Positions 10,997 to 21,111 of a DNA stretch of 64,000 bases are shown here, piece after piece. The position numbers were made by a program, and so were the translations under genes. The notes below the pieces were generated by a model. That model worked only from the letters and a program-made list of their open reading frames with translations, was not told the origin of the DNA and did not search any database. This DNA comes from an uncultured Oscillospiraceae bacterium (GTDB taxonomy: Bacteria > Bacillota > Clostridia > Oscillospirales > Oscillospiraceae): NCBI GenBank assembly GCA_950075865.1, contig CATMVA010000012.1:11337-75336 (forward strand), in the 5' to 3' direction. Each line of letters starts with the position of its first letter. Position 1 is the stretch's first letter.

Positions 10997-13276
10997 ATGC
11001 ACGCCATGGAATTCACCGGAGGTGCCGAGACCGCCCTCCGTTTGGCCCAGCAGTGCGCCGCCGAGCTGGGCCACAGCTATGTGGGCACCGAACACCTGCT
11101 TCTCGGCGTGGTCCGGGAAGGCAAGGGCCCCGGTGCCCGGATCCTTCTCTCGTCCGGGCTGACCGACCAGATCCTTCGGAGTACGCTGATCCGGCTCATC
11201 GGCCTGGGAAGCGCGGGGGGCCTTCCCACCCAGGGGCTCACCCCCCGTTGCCGGGAGTGCCTGGAGCTGGCTCTGGGGGAGGCCCGCCGGCACCAGGCCC
11301 TCCGGGCCGACACCGGACACCTGCTGGCCGGGCTGCTCCGGCAGGAGGACAGCGCCGCCAAACGGGTCATCACCGCCGCCGGGAAGGACCCCCGCCAGCT
11401 CCTGGGCAGCGCCGTCCCCTCCTTCGGGACGGCCGACCGCCGCCGGGCGGACCGGGAAGAGCGCCCGGTCACCTCCACCAAACTGCTGGACCAGTTTTCC
11501 CGGGACCTCACCGCCCTGGCCGCCGCGGGGGAGCTGGACCCGGTCATCGGCCGGGAAAAGGAGGTCAAGCGGGCCATAGAGATTTTATCCCGGCGGCGGA
11601 AGAACAACCCGGCCCTCATCGGGGAGCCAGGAGTGGGCAAAACCGCCGTGGCCGAAGCCCTGGCCATCGCCATCGCCAACCACCGTGTCCCCCAGGACCT
11701 CTCGGGCAAGCGTCTGGTATCCCTGGACCTCAGCTCCATGGTGGCGGGCACCAAGTACCGGGGTGAGTTCGAGGAGCGGATCAAAAACATTCTGGCCGAG
11801 GTCCGCCGGGCCGGGGACGTGATCCTGTTTTTGGACGAGCTCCACACCATCGTGGGGGCCGGCTCGGCCGAGGGGGCCATCGACGCGGCCAACATTCTAA
11901 AGCCTGCCCTGGGCCGTGGGGACCTGCAGGTCATCGGCGCCACCACCACCGAGGAATACCGGCGGTATATCGAGAAGGACGCCGCCCTGGAGCGCCGGTT
12001 CCAGCCCGTGACCGTGACCGAGCCCTCCCCCACAGACGCCGAGCATATTCTCCGGGGCCTCCGCCCCCAGTATGAGCGGCATCACCACATCACCATCTCG
12101 GACGCCGCCCTCTCGGCCGCCGTGGAGCTGTCGGTGCGCTACCTCCCTGACCGCCGCCTCCCCGACAAGGCGGTGGACCTGATGGACGAGGCGGCCAGCC
12201 TGGTCCGGCTCCGGGAGGGCTTCTCCCCCCTCGTCACCGGGGATGATGTGGCCCAGGTGGTGGCGGGCTGGACCGGGATCCCCACCGCCGCCCTCACCAG
12301 TACCGAGGCCCAGCGTCTTCTGAAGCTGGAGGATACTCTCAGTTCCCGTGTCGTCGGCCAGCCCCAGGCGGTGGAGGCCGTATGCCGGGCCATCCGCCGC
12401 AGCCGGGTGGGGCTCAAGGAGCCCGACCGCCCGGTAGGCTCCTTCCTCTTCCTGGGCCCCACCGGGGTGGGCAAGACCGAGCTGTGCAAGGCCCTGGCCC
12501 AGGCCCTCTTCGGCACCGAAAAAGCCCTCATCCGCTTCGACATGTCCGAATATATGGAGAAACATACCGTCTCCCGGCTCCTGGGCTCCCCGCCGGGCTA
12601 TGTGGGCCACGAGGAGGGGGGCCAGCTCACCGAGGCTGTCCGCCGCCGTCCCTGGTCGGTGGTCCTATTTGACGAGATCGAAAAGGCCCACGAGGATGTG
12701 TGGAATATCCTCCTTCAGGCCATGGAGGACGGCACCCTCACCGATGCCCAGGGGCGGAAGACCGACCTGCGCAACTGTGTGCTCATCCTCACCTCCAACG
12801 TGGGCGCCCGGCAGATCGCCGCACGGGGCTGCCTGGGCTTCTCAGCCGAGGAGAGCGAGGGCGCCCTCCGCCCCCGTGCCCAGGTGGAGCGGGCCGTGAT
12901 AGAGGAGGTCAAGCGGACCTTCCGGCCGGAATTTCTCAACCGTTTGGACGAAACCGTGGTCTTCCACCAGCTGGGCACAGTGGAGCTCACCGCCATCGCC
13001 GGCGCGCTGCTGGACGCCTTCTCCCGGCGCCTCCACGCCCTGGGGGTGGGCCTCAAGGTCACCGACGAGGCCCTGGCGCTCCTGGCCCAGGCCGGGCTGG
13101 ACCCGGACTATGGCGCCCGGCCCCTCCGCCGTGTCATCCGCGCCCAGGTGGAGGATCCGGCCGCCGAGCTGCTCCTCTCGGGTGCCCTCCCGGAAGGGAG
13201 CCTTCTCACACTGGCCGCCCAGGGCGGGAAGGTGATCCTCCTCCCTGCCGCGGCTGCCCTTCCCTCCGGGCGGTAG
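10997..13276 (+). CDS. clpC: ATP-dependent Clp protease ATP-binding subunit (ClpC-like)
   Basis: Clp_N repeat domain (LGHSYVGTEHLLLGVVREG), two AAA+ modules, Clp C-terminal domain. Confidence 0.9.
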   Translation: MHAMEFTGGAETALRLAQQCAAELGHSYVGTEHLLLGVVREGKGPGARILLSSGLTDQILRSTLIRLIGLGSAGGLPTQGLTPRCRECLELALGEARRHQALRADTGHLLAGLLRQEDSAAKRVITAAGKDPRQLLGSAVPSFGTADRRRADREERPVTSTKLLDQFSRDLTALAAAGELDPVIGREKEVKRAIEILSRRRKNNPALIGEPGVGKTAVAEALAIAIANHRVPQDLSGKRLVSLDLSSMVAGTKYRGEFEERIKNILAEVRRAGDVILFLDELHTIVGAGSAEGAIDAANILKPALGRGDLQVIGATTTEEYRRYIEKDAALERRFQPVTVTEPSPTDAEHILRGLRPQYERHHHITISDAALSAAVELSVRYLPDRRLPDKAVDLMDEAASLVRLREGFSPLVTGDDVAQVVAGWTGIPTAALTSTEAQRLLKLEDTLSSRVVGQPQAVEAVCRAIRRSRVGLKEPDRPVGSFLFLGPTGVGKTELCKALAQALFGTEKALIRFDMSEYMEKHTVSRLLGSPPGYVGHEEGGQLTEAVRRRPWSVVLFDEIEKAHEDVWNILLQAMEDGTLTDAQGRKTDLRNCVLILTSNVGARQIAARGCLGFSAEESEGALRPRAQVERAVIEEVKRTFRPEFLNRLDETVVFHQLGTVELTAIAGALLDAFSRRLHALGVGLKVTDEALALLAQAGLDPDYGARPLRRVIRAQVEDPAAELLLSGALPEGSLLTLAAQGGKVILLPAAAALPSGR

Positions 13277-13353
13277 GTCTTTTTCCATTGCATTTTTTCC
13301 GCTCCTGTGATACACTAATGGAAATCCCCGTGCGGAAAGGATCCTGAAGATTT

Positions 13354-14124
13354 ATGCTTGACATATGGGATGTGACTATCCCTTCTCTGACCGGAGAACA
13401 GCCCCGGCGGGCCTACTGTTATCTTCCCGATCGCTTGGAGGAAGATCCGGACGCCCGTTTTCCGGTCCTTTACATGTTTGACGGCCACAATCTCTTCGAC
13501 GACGAGGAGGCCACCTACGGCAAAAGCTGGGGGCTCTCCGCCTTCCTGGAGGAGAACCAAGTGCCCCTGATCGTGGCCGCCGTGGAGTGCAACCACGGTG
13601 AACACAATGAACGGCTCAACGAGTACTGCCCCTTCAACGCCGAGATGCCGGGCTGGGGAAAGATCCGGGGCCAGGGTAAGGCCACCATGGACTGGCTCAC
13701 CGGGACCTTCAAGCCTTACATCGACGGGCACTACCCCACCCTCCCCGGCCGGGAGTATACCTTCATCGGCGGAAGCTCCATGGGCGGCCTCATGAGCCTG
13801 TACGCCGTCACCGCCTATAACAGCGTCTTCTCCCGGTGCGCCGCCCTCTCCCCCTCTCTCTGGTTCGGCGGGGAGAAAGCCGAGCGGATGCTCACCTCCC
13901 ACCGGCTCCGCCGGGGCACGGTGGTCTACATGGACTACGGGGAGCGGGAACTCCATCACCGGGACGGCATGTCGGGCACCTTCGGCCGGTACGCCTCCCT
14001 CCTGATGGGCAAGGGGGCCCTGGTCACCGCCCGCATCGTCCCCGGAGGTGACCACAGCGAGGCAAGCTGGGAGAAGCAGGTCCCCTTCTTTATGGAGACC
14101 CTGTTCTACGGTCTGGAGCTCTGA
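13354..14124 (+). CDS. Alpha/beta hydrolase, putative esterase family
   Basis: FPVLYMFDGHNLFDD, FIGGSSMGGLMSLY nucleophile elbow. Confidence 0.82.
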   Translation: MLDIWDVTIPSLTGEQPRRAYCYLPDRLEEDPDARFPVLYMFDGHNLFDDEEATYGKSWGLSAFLEENQVPLIVAAVECNHGEHNERLNEYCPFNAEMPGWGKIRGQGKATMDWLTGTFKPYIDGHYPTLPGREYTFIGGSSMGGLMSLYAVTAYNSVFSRCAALSPSLWFGGEKAERMLTSHRLRRGTVVYMDYGERELHHRDGMSGTFGRYASLLMGKGALVTARIVPGGDHSEASWEKQVPFFMETLFYGLEL

Positions 14125-14161
14125 GCCCGGCGCATCATCACAGCAAACGGAGGTCTTTCCC

Positions 14162-14920
14162 ATGGAGACGCAGTATCTCAAGCAGTACAGCCCTTCCCTG
14201 GGCCGGGAGATGGAGTGCAAGATATACGGCCACGCCGGCAAGCCGGTCCTCTTCATCCCCTGCCAGGACGGACGGTTTTTTGATTTTGAGGACTTCCGCC
14301 TCACCGACTCCTGGGCACCTTGGATCGAGTCGGGCAAAGCCATGGTCTTTGCCATCGATACCATCGACAGGGAGACCTGGTCCGACAAGAACGGGGATCC
14401 GACCTGGCGGAGCAGGCGGCATGAGGCGTGGATCAACTACATCACCCGGGAGATGGTCCCCTTCATCCGGGAGACCGCCAACGCCCGCAACGGCTGGACC
14501 GGTTACCCCGGCGTCATGGTCTTCGGCTGCAGCATGGGAGCCAACCACGCGGTAAACCTGTACTTCCGCTTCCCCGACCTCTTTGACAGTATGCTAGCCC
14601 TCAGCGGCGTATATGACTCGGGCACCTTCTTCGGCAGCTATATGGACGAGACTCTGTACCACAACTCCCCCGAGCGTTACCTGGCCGACCTGCCCTCCGA
14701 CCACCCCTACATCGAGCGCTACAACCGGAACCAGGGCATCATTTGCGTGGGCCAGGGGGATTGGGAGGTCCCCGGCGCCACCCGGAGACTGAATGATATC
14801 TTCCGGGAGAAGGGCATTGAGGTCTGGGTGGACTTCTGGGGCTGGGATGTGGCCCATGACTGGCCCTGGTGGTACAAGCAGGTGCCCTACTTCCTCCCCT
14901 TCCTGCTGGGGGAAGCCTGA
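14162..14920 (+). CDS. Esterase family protein (alpha/beta hydrolase)
   Basis: METQYLKQYSPSLGREMECKIYGHAGKPVLFIPCQDGRF; VFGCSMGANHAVN nucleophile elbow. Confidence 0.8.
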   Translation: METQYLKQYSPSLGREMECKIYGHAGKPVLFIPCQDGRFFDFEDFRLTDSWAPWIESGKAMVFAIDTIDRETWSDKNGDPTWRSRRHEAWINYITREMVPFIRETANARNGWTGYPGVMVFGCSMGANHAVNLYFRFPDLFDSMLALSGVYDSGTFFGSYMDETLYHNSPERYLADLPSDHPYIERYNRNQGIICVGQGDWEVPGATRRLNDIFREKGIEVWVDFWGWDVAHDWPWWYKQVPYFLPFLLGEA

Positions 14921-14972
14921 CCGGGCCTTTCTATCTGTTCCCTCGCGAAAGATGAGAAAAGAGGTGTGATCC

Positions 14973-16169
14973 ATGAAAAACGTGATCTTTCTCTCCCCCA
15001 ATTTCCCGGAAAACTACTGGAAATTCTGCTACGAGCTGAAGCAGAACGGCATGAACGTGCTGGGCATCGGAGACGCCCCCTACGACGACCTTCTGCCCGA
15101 GCTGCGGGAAAGCCTCACCGAGTACTACCGGGTGGACTCCCTGGAAAACTATGACCAAGTCTACCGGGCAGTGGCCTTCTTCATCTTCAAGTACGGCCCC
15201 ATCGATTGGCTGGAGTCCAACAACGAGTACTGGCTGGAGCGGGACGCCGCCCTCCGCACCGCCTTCCACATCACCTCGGGCTTTCAGTGCGAGGACATCC
15301 CCCGGATCAAGTATAAATCCAGGATGAAGGAATACTATCAGAAAGTCGGCATCCCCACCGCCCGGTACCACATGGTGGACGACGAGAAAGGCTGCCTGGC
15401 CTTCATCAAAGAGGTGGGCTGGCCCGTGGTGGCCAAGCCGGACAACGGCGTGGGGGCCAACGGTACATATAAACTCAGGAGCGAGGATGACCTGCGCTCC
15501 TTCCTCTCCCGGAAGAATCCCTCGGTGCCCTACATCATGGAGGAGTTCGTCCACGCCGAGGTCTGCTCCTTCGACGCCATCGTGAACTCCCACGGTATCC
15601 CCATGTTCGCCTCGGGCAACATCACCCCCGACTCCCTCATGGACGTGGTCAACAACGCCGGCAACTGCCGGTACTACATTGTCAAAGACCTGGCCGACGA
15701 CGTCCGGGCAGCTGGCATGGCGGCGGTCAAGAGCTTCGAGGTCAAGAGCCGGTTTATCCACTTCGAGTTCTTCCGCCTCACCCAGGACCAGCCTGGCCTG
15801 GGCAAAAAAGGCGCCCTGGTGGGCCTGGAGGTCAACATGCGTCCTCCGGGAGGGATCACCCCCGAGCTGCTCAACTACGCCAACTCCACCAACGTCTATA
15901 AGGTATGGGCCGACATGATCGCCCTTGACCGCTCCACCCAGGCCGCAGGCAAGCGCTGTTTCTGCGTCTTCGCCGGCCGCCGGGACGGCAAGGACTTTCT
16001 TCTCAGCCACGAGGAGGTCCTGGAGAAATACGCCGCTCACCTGAAGATCGTGGACCGGGTGCCCGACGCCCTGTCGGCCTGCATGGCCAACCAGATGTAC
16101 GTGGCCACCTTCTCCACCCAGCGGGAGTTGGACCGCTTCTACAAGGACCTCTTTGCCTGCAAGGCATAA
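14973..16169 (+). CDS. ATP-grasp domain protein
   Basis: GWPVVAKPDNGVGANGTYKL, YIMEEFVHAEVCSFDAIV, FIHFEFF...LEVNMRPPGG. Confidence 0.85.
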   Translation: MKNVIFLSPNFPENYWKFCYELKQNGMNVLGIGDAPYDDLLPELRESLTEYYRVDSLENYDQVYRAVAFFIFKYGPIDWLESNNEYWLERDAALRTAFHITSGFQCEDIPRIKYKSRMKEYYQKVGIPTARYHMVDDEKGCLAFIKEVGWPVVAKPDNGVGANGTYKLRSEDDLRSFLSRKNPSVPYIMEEFVHAEVCSFDAIVNSHGIPMFASGNITPDSLMDVVNNAGNCRYYIVKDLADDVRAAGMAAVKSFEVKSRFIHFEFFRLTQDQPGLGKKGALVGLEVNMRPPGGITPELLNYANSTNVYKVWADMIALDRSTQAAGKRCFCVFAGRRDGKDFLLSHEEVLEKYAAHLKIVDRVPDALSACMANQMYVATFSTQRELDRFYKDLFACKA

Positions 16170-16204
16170 TTTTCAAACTCTTTTTCCCACAAGGAGAGAT
16201 ATCC

Positions 16205-19066
16205 ATGGAATTTTATCGCTGCGATTCACCGGACTGCGATTTTGTCACCGACGACCCCAATCTGGAGGTCTGCCCCCACTGCGGAGGCACCATGTTTATT
16301 CCCGTGGAGGAGGACTACATCTCTGGCCACGGCTGGCTGTGCCTGTCTGACGCCGCCCTGGACGCCGGGGACGAGGGCAGGGCTCTGCAGTATCTGGAGC
16401 GGGCCGCCCGTGACGACTACCCCTACGGCTTCTTCCGACTGGGCATGTGCCACCTCCGGGGCGACCTGGGGCTGGAGCCCTCGGTGGAGACGGCCATGAG
16501 CTGTTTCCGCAAGGTGGAGGAGCTGGACGACCCCGCCGGCTGGTGCGCCGTGGGCCAGCTCTACCAGCGGGGCGACGGAGTGGAGAAGGACCCCGTGCGG
16601 GCGGTGGAGCTTTTCGAGAAGGGCATGGAGCTGGAATATCCCCCCGCCATCTGCTGCATGGGCCTGAGCTACGAGATCGGCGAAGGTGTGGAGCAGAGCT
16701 GGGAGAAAGCCACCGAGCTCTACCGCCAGGCCGCCGGCCTGGGCGATGCCAGGAGCCAGTGCAATCTGGGCTGGTGCTACGAGTTCGGCAAAGGCGTGGA
16801 GCAGAGCTGGGAGGAGGCCGTCTACTGGTACTCCTCGGCCGCCGACCAGGAGGACCCCCGGGCCCTGTGCAACCTGGGCCTCTGCTATGAGCGGGGCGAG
16901 GGGGTGGAGCAAAGCTGGGAGAAGGCCGTGGCCCTCTACCGTGCCTCGGCCGAGCGCGATTTTCCCCCCGCCATGTGCAACCTGGCCTGGTGCTATGAAA
17001 ACGGCATGGGGATCGAGCGGGACTCCAGCCAGGCCATTGCCTGGTACTCCAAGGCCGCCGAGGCCGGTGAGGCCCGGGGCCTGACCAACCTGGGCATTGC
17101 CTTTGAGCGGGGCGAGCAGTTCCAGCAGGACTTCGGCAAGGCGGTGGAGCTTTACCGCCGGGCCGCCGAGCAGGAATACCTGCCCGCCATGTGCAACCTG
17201 GGCTGGTGCTACGAGGCTGGCCAGGGCGTGGAGCAGAGCTGGGAGGAGGCCATCCGCTGGTACCGGGCCGCCGCCGACCTGGGCTACGCCCGTGCCCAAT
17301 GCAACCTGGGCTGGTGCTACGAAAACGGTAAGGGCGTCCCCCAGAGCTGGGCCGACGCCGTGGCCTGGTACGCCAAGGCCGCCGCCCAGCGGGACTCCCG
17401 TGCCCTCAACAACCTGGCCTGGTGCTACGAATACGGCAGGGGGGTAAACCAGGATATGGAGGAGGCGGTGAACCTCTACAAAACGGCCGCCGCCCAGGAC
17501 TATCCCCCCGCCGTCAGCCGGCTGGGCCTGTGCTTTGAGAACGGCGAGGAGGTGGAGCAGAGCTGGGAAAAGGCCGCCGAGCTCTACCTGAAGGCTGCCC
17601 AGATGGACTTTGCCCCCGCCATGTGCAACTACGCCTGGTGCTGCGAGTTCGGCAAGGGCGTGGAGAAAAACCTGGCCGAGGCTTTCCGCTGGTTCAACAT
17701 GGCCGCAGAGCGCAATTTCCCCCGCGGCCTGAGCCGGATCGGCCTGTTCTACGAGACCGGCGAGCAGGTCCCCCAGAGCTGGGAGAAAGCCACCGAATAC
17801 TACCGCAAGGCCGCCGGCCAGGGCTTCGCGCCGGGACAGTGCAATCTGGCCTGGTGCTATGAATACGGCAAGGGGGTCCCCCAGAGCTGGCAGGAGGCCG
17901 TCTACTGGTACACCAAGGCCGCCGAGCAGAACTACCCCCGGGCCCTGTGCAACCTGGGCTGGTGCTATGAGCGGGGCAAGGGGGCCAAGGTGGACTATGA
18001 CGAGGCTTTCCGCCTCTACTCTGCCGCCGCCCAGCAGGACTACGTCCCCGCCCTGTGCAACCTTGGTGTCTGCTACGAGATGGGCTGGGGCTGCCAGCAG
18101 AGCTGGGAGAAGGCCGTCGAATACTACCTGAAAGCCGCCCAGCGGGATGACGATGCCGCCCAGTGCAACCTGGGCTGGTGCTACGAAGCCGGCAAGGGCG
18201 TGGAGCAGGATCCGGTCAAGGCCGTGGAGTGGTACCGCAAATCGGCCCACCAGGGCTATGCCCGCGCCCAGTGCAACCTGGGCTACTGCTACGAGGCCGG
18301 CATCGGGGTGGAAAAGGACCTGCAGGAGGCCGCCCACTGGTACCTCCAGGCCGCCCAGAGGGGCTATCCCCGCGCCCAGTGCAACCTGGCCTACTTCTAC
18401 GACGAGGGCATCGGGGTGGAGCAGGACTACGCCACCGCCGTCCACTGGTACACAGAGGCCGCCAATCAGAACTACCCCCGTGCCCAGTGCAACCTGGGCT
18501 ACTGCTACGAGATGGGCCACGGCGTGGAGAAAAATCTGCTGGAGGCCGCTAAGTACTACACCCTGGCCGCCGATGCCGGGGACGCGGTGGCCCAGTGCAA
18601 CATCGCCTGGTTCCTCCTCAACGGTACCACCGGCGTCAAGGACCCGGAGAAGGCCTTCCAGTACTTTTCCAAGTCCGCCGAGCAGAACAACACCCGCGGC
18701 CTCTACAACGTGGCCCTCTGCTACGCCAACGGCGACGGGGTCCACAAAGACCGGGTCAAGGCGGTGGAGTGGTTCCGAAAGGCCGCCGCCCTGGGCCACC
18801 CCGGCGCCATGTTCTACCTGGGCCAGTATAGCGAGACCGGCCTGGGCGGCCTCCCCAGGGACCTGAACAAGGCCCGTGACTGGTACCAGCGTGCCGCCGA
18901 CAAGGGCGACAAGAGCGCCAAAGATGCCCTGGAAAAGCTGAACGCCGGCGGGGCTTCCCAAAAGACCACCCCGCCCGTCGCCCCCCCCAGTCCCGACAAG
19001 CCCGAGGAAAAACCCTCCGACGAGGACAAGAAAAAGGGTGGCTTCTTCAAAAAATTCTTCGGCTGA
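16205..19066 (+). CDS. Large Sel1-like (TPR-like) repeat protein with N-terminal zinc-ribbon-like motif
   Basis: More than 20 consecutive ~36-aa units of type xxAQCNLGWCYExGKGVEQSWxxAVxWYxxAAxQ; N-term CDSPDCDF...CPHCGGTMF. Confidence 0.92.
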   Translation: MEFYRCDSPDCDFVTDDPNLEVCPHCGGTMFIPVEEDYISGHGWLCLSDAALDAGDEGRALQYLERAARDDYPYGFFRLGMCHLRGDLGLEPSVETAMSCFRKVEELDDPAGWCAVGQLYQRGDGVEKDPVRAVELFEKGMELEYPPAICCMGLSYEIGEGVEQSWEKATELYRQAAGLGDARSQCNLGWCYEFGKGVEQSWEEAVYWYSSAADQEDPRALCNLGLCYERGEGVEQSWEKAVALYRASAERDFPPAMCNLAWCYENGMGIERDSSQAIAWYSKAAEAGEARGLTNLGIAFERGEQFQQDFGKAVELYRRAAEQEYLPAMCNLGWCYEAGQGVEQSWEEAIRWYRAAADLGYARAQCNLGWCYENGKGVPQSWADAVAWYAKAAAQRDSRALNNLAWCYEYGRGVNQDMEEAVNLYKTAAAQDYPPAVSRLGLCFENGEEVEQSWEKAAELYLKAAQMDFAPAMCNYAWCCEFGKGVEKNLAEAFRWFNMAAERNFPRGLSRIGLFYETGEQVPQSWEKATEYYRKAAGQGFAPGQCNLAWCYEYGKGVPQSWQEAVYWYTKAAEQNYPRALCNLGWCYERGKGAKVDYDEAFRLYSAAAQQDYVPALCNLGVCYEMGWGCQQSWEKAVEYYLKAAQRDDDAAQCNLGWCYEAGKGVEQDPVKAVEWYRKSAHQGYARAQCNLGYCYEAGIGVEKDLQEAAHWYLQAAQRGYPRAQCNLAYFYDEGIGVEQDYATAVHWYTEAANQNYPRAQCNLGYCYEMGHGVEKNLLEAAKYYTLAADAGDAVAQCNIAWFLLNGTTGVKDPEKAFQYFSKSAEQNNTRGLYNVALCYANGDGVHKDRVKAVEWFRKAAALGHPGAMFYLGQYSETGLGGLPRDLNKARDWYQRAADKGDKSAKDALEKLNAGGASQKTTPPVAPPSPDKPEEKPSDEDKKKGGFFKKFFG
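16370..18930 (+). repeat. ~108-nt coding tandem repeats (Sel1-like units)
   Basis: Recurring tgcaacctgggctggtgctacgag...gagcagagctgggag...gccgccgag blocks at ~108 nt period. Confidence 0.85.
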
Positions 19067-19090
19067 TCCACTCTTTGCCCGCCAACATGC

Positions 19091-19135
19091 AATGGTCCGT
19101 CTCCCGGTGGGAGACGGACCATTGTTCTTTTTTGT
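19091..19135 (+). terminator. Rho-independent terminator
   Basis: aatggtccgtctccc-ggt-gggagacggaccatt-gttctttttt. Confidence 0.85.
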
Positions 19136-19261
19136 CGAAAACTATTGACAAATCCTTGACATTTGAACGCCGCCGGCGCGGGGCCCGACCGGTTCGGGGA
19201 GATCCTTCCCATTTTAGACCGTCTGCTGTAAAAGCAGAGAAAATAGAAAGGAGACCTGCAT

Positions 19262-20193
19262 ATGTCCAGTTTTAAAGATCTGCGCGTGGTAGACAATTTC
19301 TACCAAACCTCCCTGTTCTTCCCCATGCCCACCGTGGTCATCTCCACCCTGTGTGAGGACGGTTCCACCAGCCTGGGGCCCTATTCCCTGGTCCAGCCCT
19401 ACTATGTGGCCGGCAAGGACTTTTACGCCATGCTCCTGTCCTGCCGCAACTCCTCCAACACCGCCCAGCACATCCTCCGCACCGGCAAATGCGCCATCAA
19501 CTTCATCTCTGACGAACCCAAGTATTTCAAGGAGTGCGTCAAGCTCAGCTGGCCCGGCGACACGCCCGCCGACAAAATGCCCAACTGCCTGTTCCGTCTT
19601 GAAAAGAGCCTCATCGAGGAAAAGGACCCCACCGACAAGCGCCCCATGGTCCTCTCCGACGCCGTGCAGGCCATCGAGTGTACCTGGGTCCGGGAGCTGG
19701 ACGGCGCCCAGGACGACGCCCCCGGACAGCTCAACGGCTACGAGCCCCCCTACCACGACTTCAACGGCATCACCAGCAAGTTCGGCGCCCACTTCATCCT
19801 GAAGGTGGACAAGATCCTAATGAAAAAGCAGTACTCCGACGCCATCATCCGGGGGGCACTGCCAAGGACTTCCCCAACCTGCCCGTGGACTATGGCTACC
19901 GGGATTCCAAGAACTTCTGGTATCACAAAAAGGCCTGGAAGATGCGGGCCGAGCTTCTCCCCATACGGGAGGCCAGCCTGGAATCAGTGCGCTATGCCGC
20001 CGACCGGGCCGACGACAAGGTGAAATTCACCGACGACGCCCTCAAGACCATCCTCAACGTGCCCCGTGTATTCCTCCCCCTGGTGCTCAAGGGCTGCGTG
20101 GACTGGGCCAAGGAGAACGGCGTGGAGCTCATCACCGAGAAGGAAATGAAGATCATCAACGACAAGCGTGCCAAGGAAAAGGCCAAGAAGTAA
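19262..20193 (+). pseudogene. Flavin reductase-like (FMN-binding split barrel) protein, apparent frameshift at a G6 tract
   Basis: Frame 19262 reads to ...KQYSDAIIRG; homology-like reading continues only in frame of 19678 (GTAKDFPNLPVDYGYRDSKNFWYHKK...KEKAKK); shift at 19851-19856. Confidence 0.75.
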
Positions 20194-20205
20194 GGAGGAA
20201 TCACC

Positions 20206-21111
20206 ATGAAGATCCTATTGGCAGGTGCCTTCGGCAAGCTGGGCAGCGACATTCTCCGGGCCCTGTGCGCCACCGAACACCAGATCGTGGCCGCCGACGC
20301 GGTGCTCCGCATCCCGGCCGATGTGGACCAGTCCCGCTTTACCACCAAACAGATCGACGTGACCAAACCTGAAACCATGAAAGGCCTGTGCGACGGGGCC
20401 GACGTAGTCATCACCACCGTGGGCCTCACCGGAGCCTCCACCAAGGTAAATAACTACGACATCGACTACCACGGTAACCTGAACCTGATGAACGAGGCCA
20501 AGGCCGCCGGAGTGAAGCACTTTGCCTACATCTCGGTCATCAACGCCGACAAGGGGGAGGGTATCCCCATGGTCCACTCCAAATTCCTGATGGAAGAGGA
20601 GCTGAAGAAATCGGGCCTTACCTACGTGATCTACCGCCCCACCGGGTATTTCTATGACATCGCCCATGTGTTCTGTCCCATGATCAAGTCCAAATCGGTC
20701 CAACTTCTCAAGGTAAAGAAGGACCCGGTGGCCAACGTCATCGACACCCAGGACTTCGCCGGGTTCATCCTCAAAACCATGTGCGATGAGAACAAGACCT
20801 ACAATGTGGGCGGCACCGAGACCTACACCTACCGCCAGATCGCCGAGATGTTCTATAACGCCGACGGTGTGACCGACGGCCCGGTGAAAACCGTCCCTGC
20901 TTTCATGATGAGCGTGCTGGCAGGCCTGCCTAAGATCAAAAAGTCCGGCCGGAGCGACGTCATAAAGTTCTCCAAGTTCACCCTCACCAACGACTGCTAC
21001 GGCGATACCGAGGTGCCTGGCAAGAGCTTTCAGGCGTACATTGCCGAAAAGAGCTACGCCCCGGTCATCGAGGCCGAGCTGAAGGCCAAGGAGGAGGCGG
21101 CAAGGAAATGA
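20206..21111 (+). CDS. NAD(P)-binding SDR/NmrA-like protein
   Basis: MKILLAGAFGKLGSDILRAL (GxxGxxG) and atypical-SDR layout. Confidence 0.8.
   Translation: MKILLAGAFGKLGSDILRALCATEHQIVAADAVLRIPADVDQSRFTTKQIDVTKPETMKGLCDGADVVITTVGLTGASTKVNNYDIDYHGNLNLMNEAKAAGVKHFAYISVINADKGEGIPMVHSKFLMEEELKKSGLTYVIYRPTGYFYDIAHVFCPMIKSKSVQLLKVKKDPVANVIDTQDFAGFILKTMCDENKTYNVGGTETYTYRQIAEMFYNADGVTDGPVKTVPAFMMSVLAGLPKIKKSGRSDVIKFSKFTLTNDCYGDTEVPGKSFQAYIAEKSYAPVIEAELKAKEEAARK

Noticed and set aside
16370-18930. Possible CRISPR-like periodic repeats
   Set aside because: ~108-nt period is in-frame protein repeats, with no spacers or conserved short direct repeats.
16226-18961. 911-aa minus-strand ORF opposite the Sel1-repeat gene
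   Set aside because: Antisense shadow of a GC-rich repeat gene; low-complexity Gly/Leu/Ala/Val/His composition and no domain.
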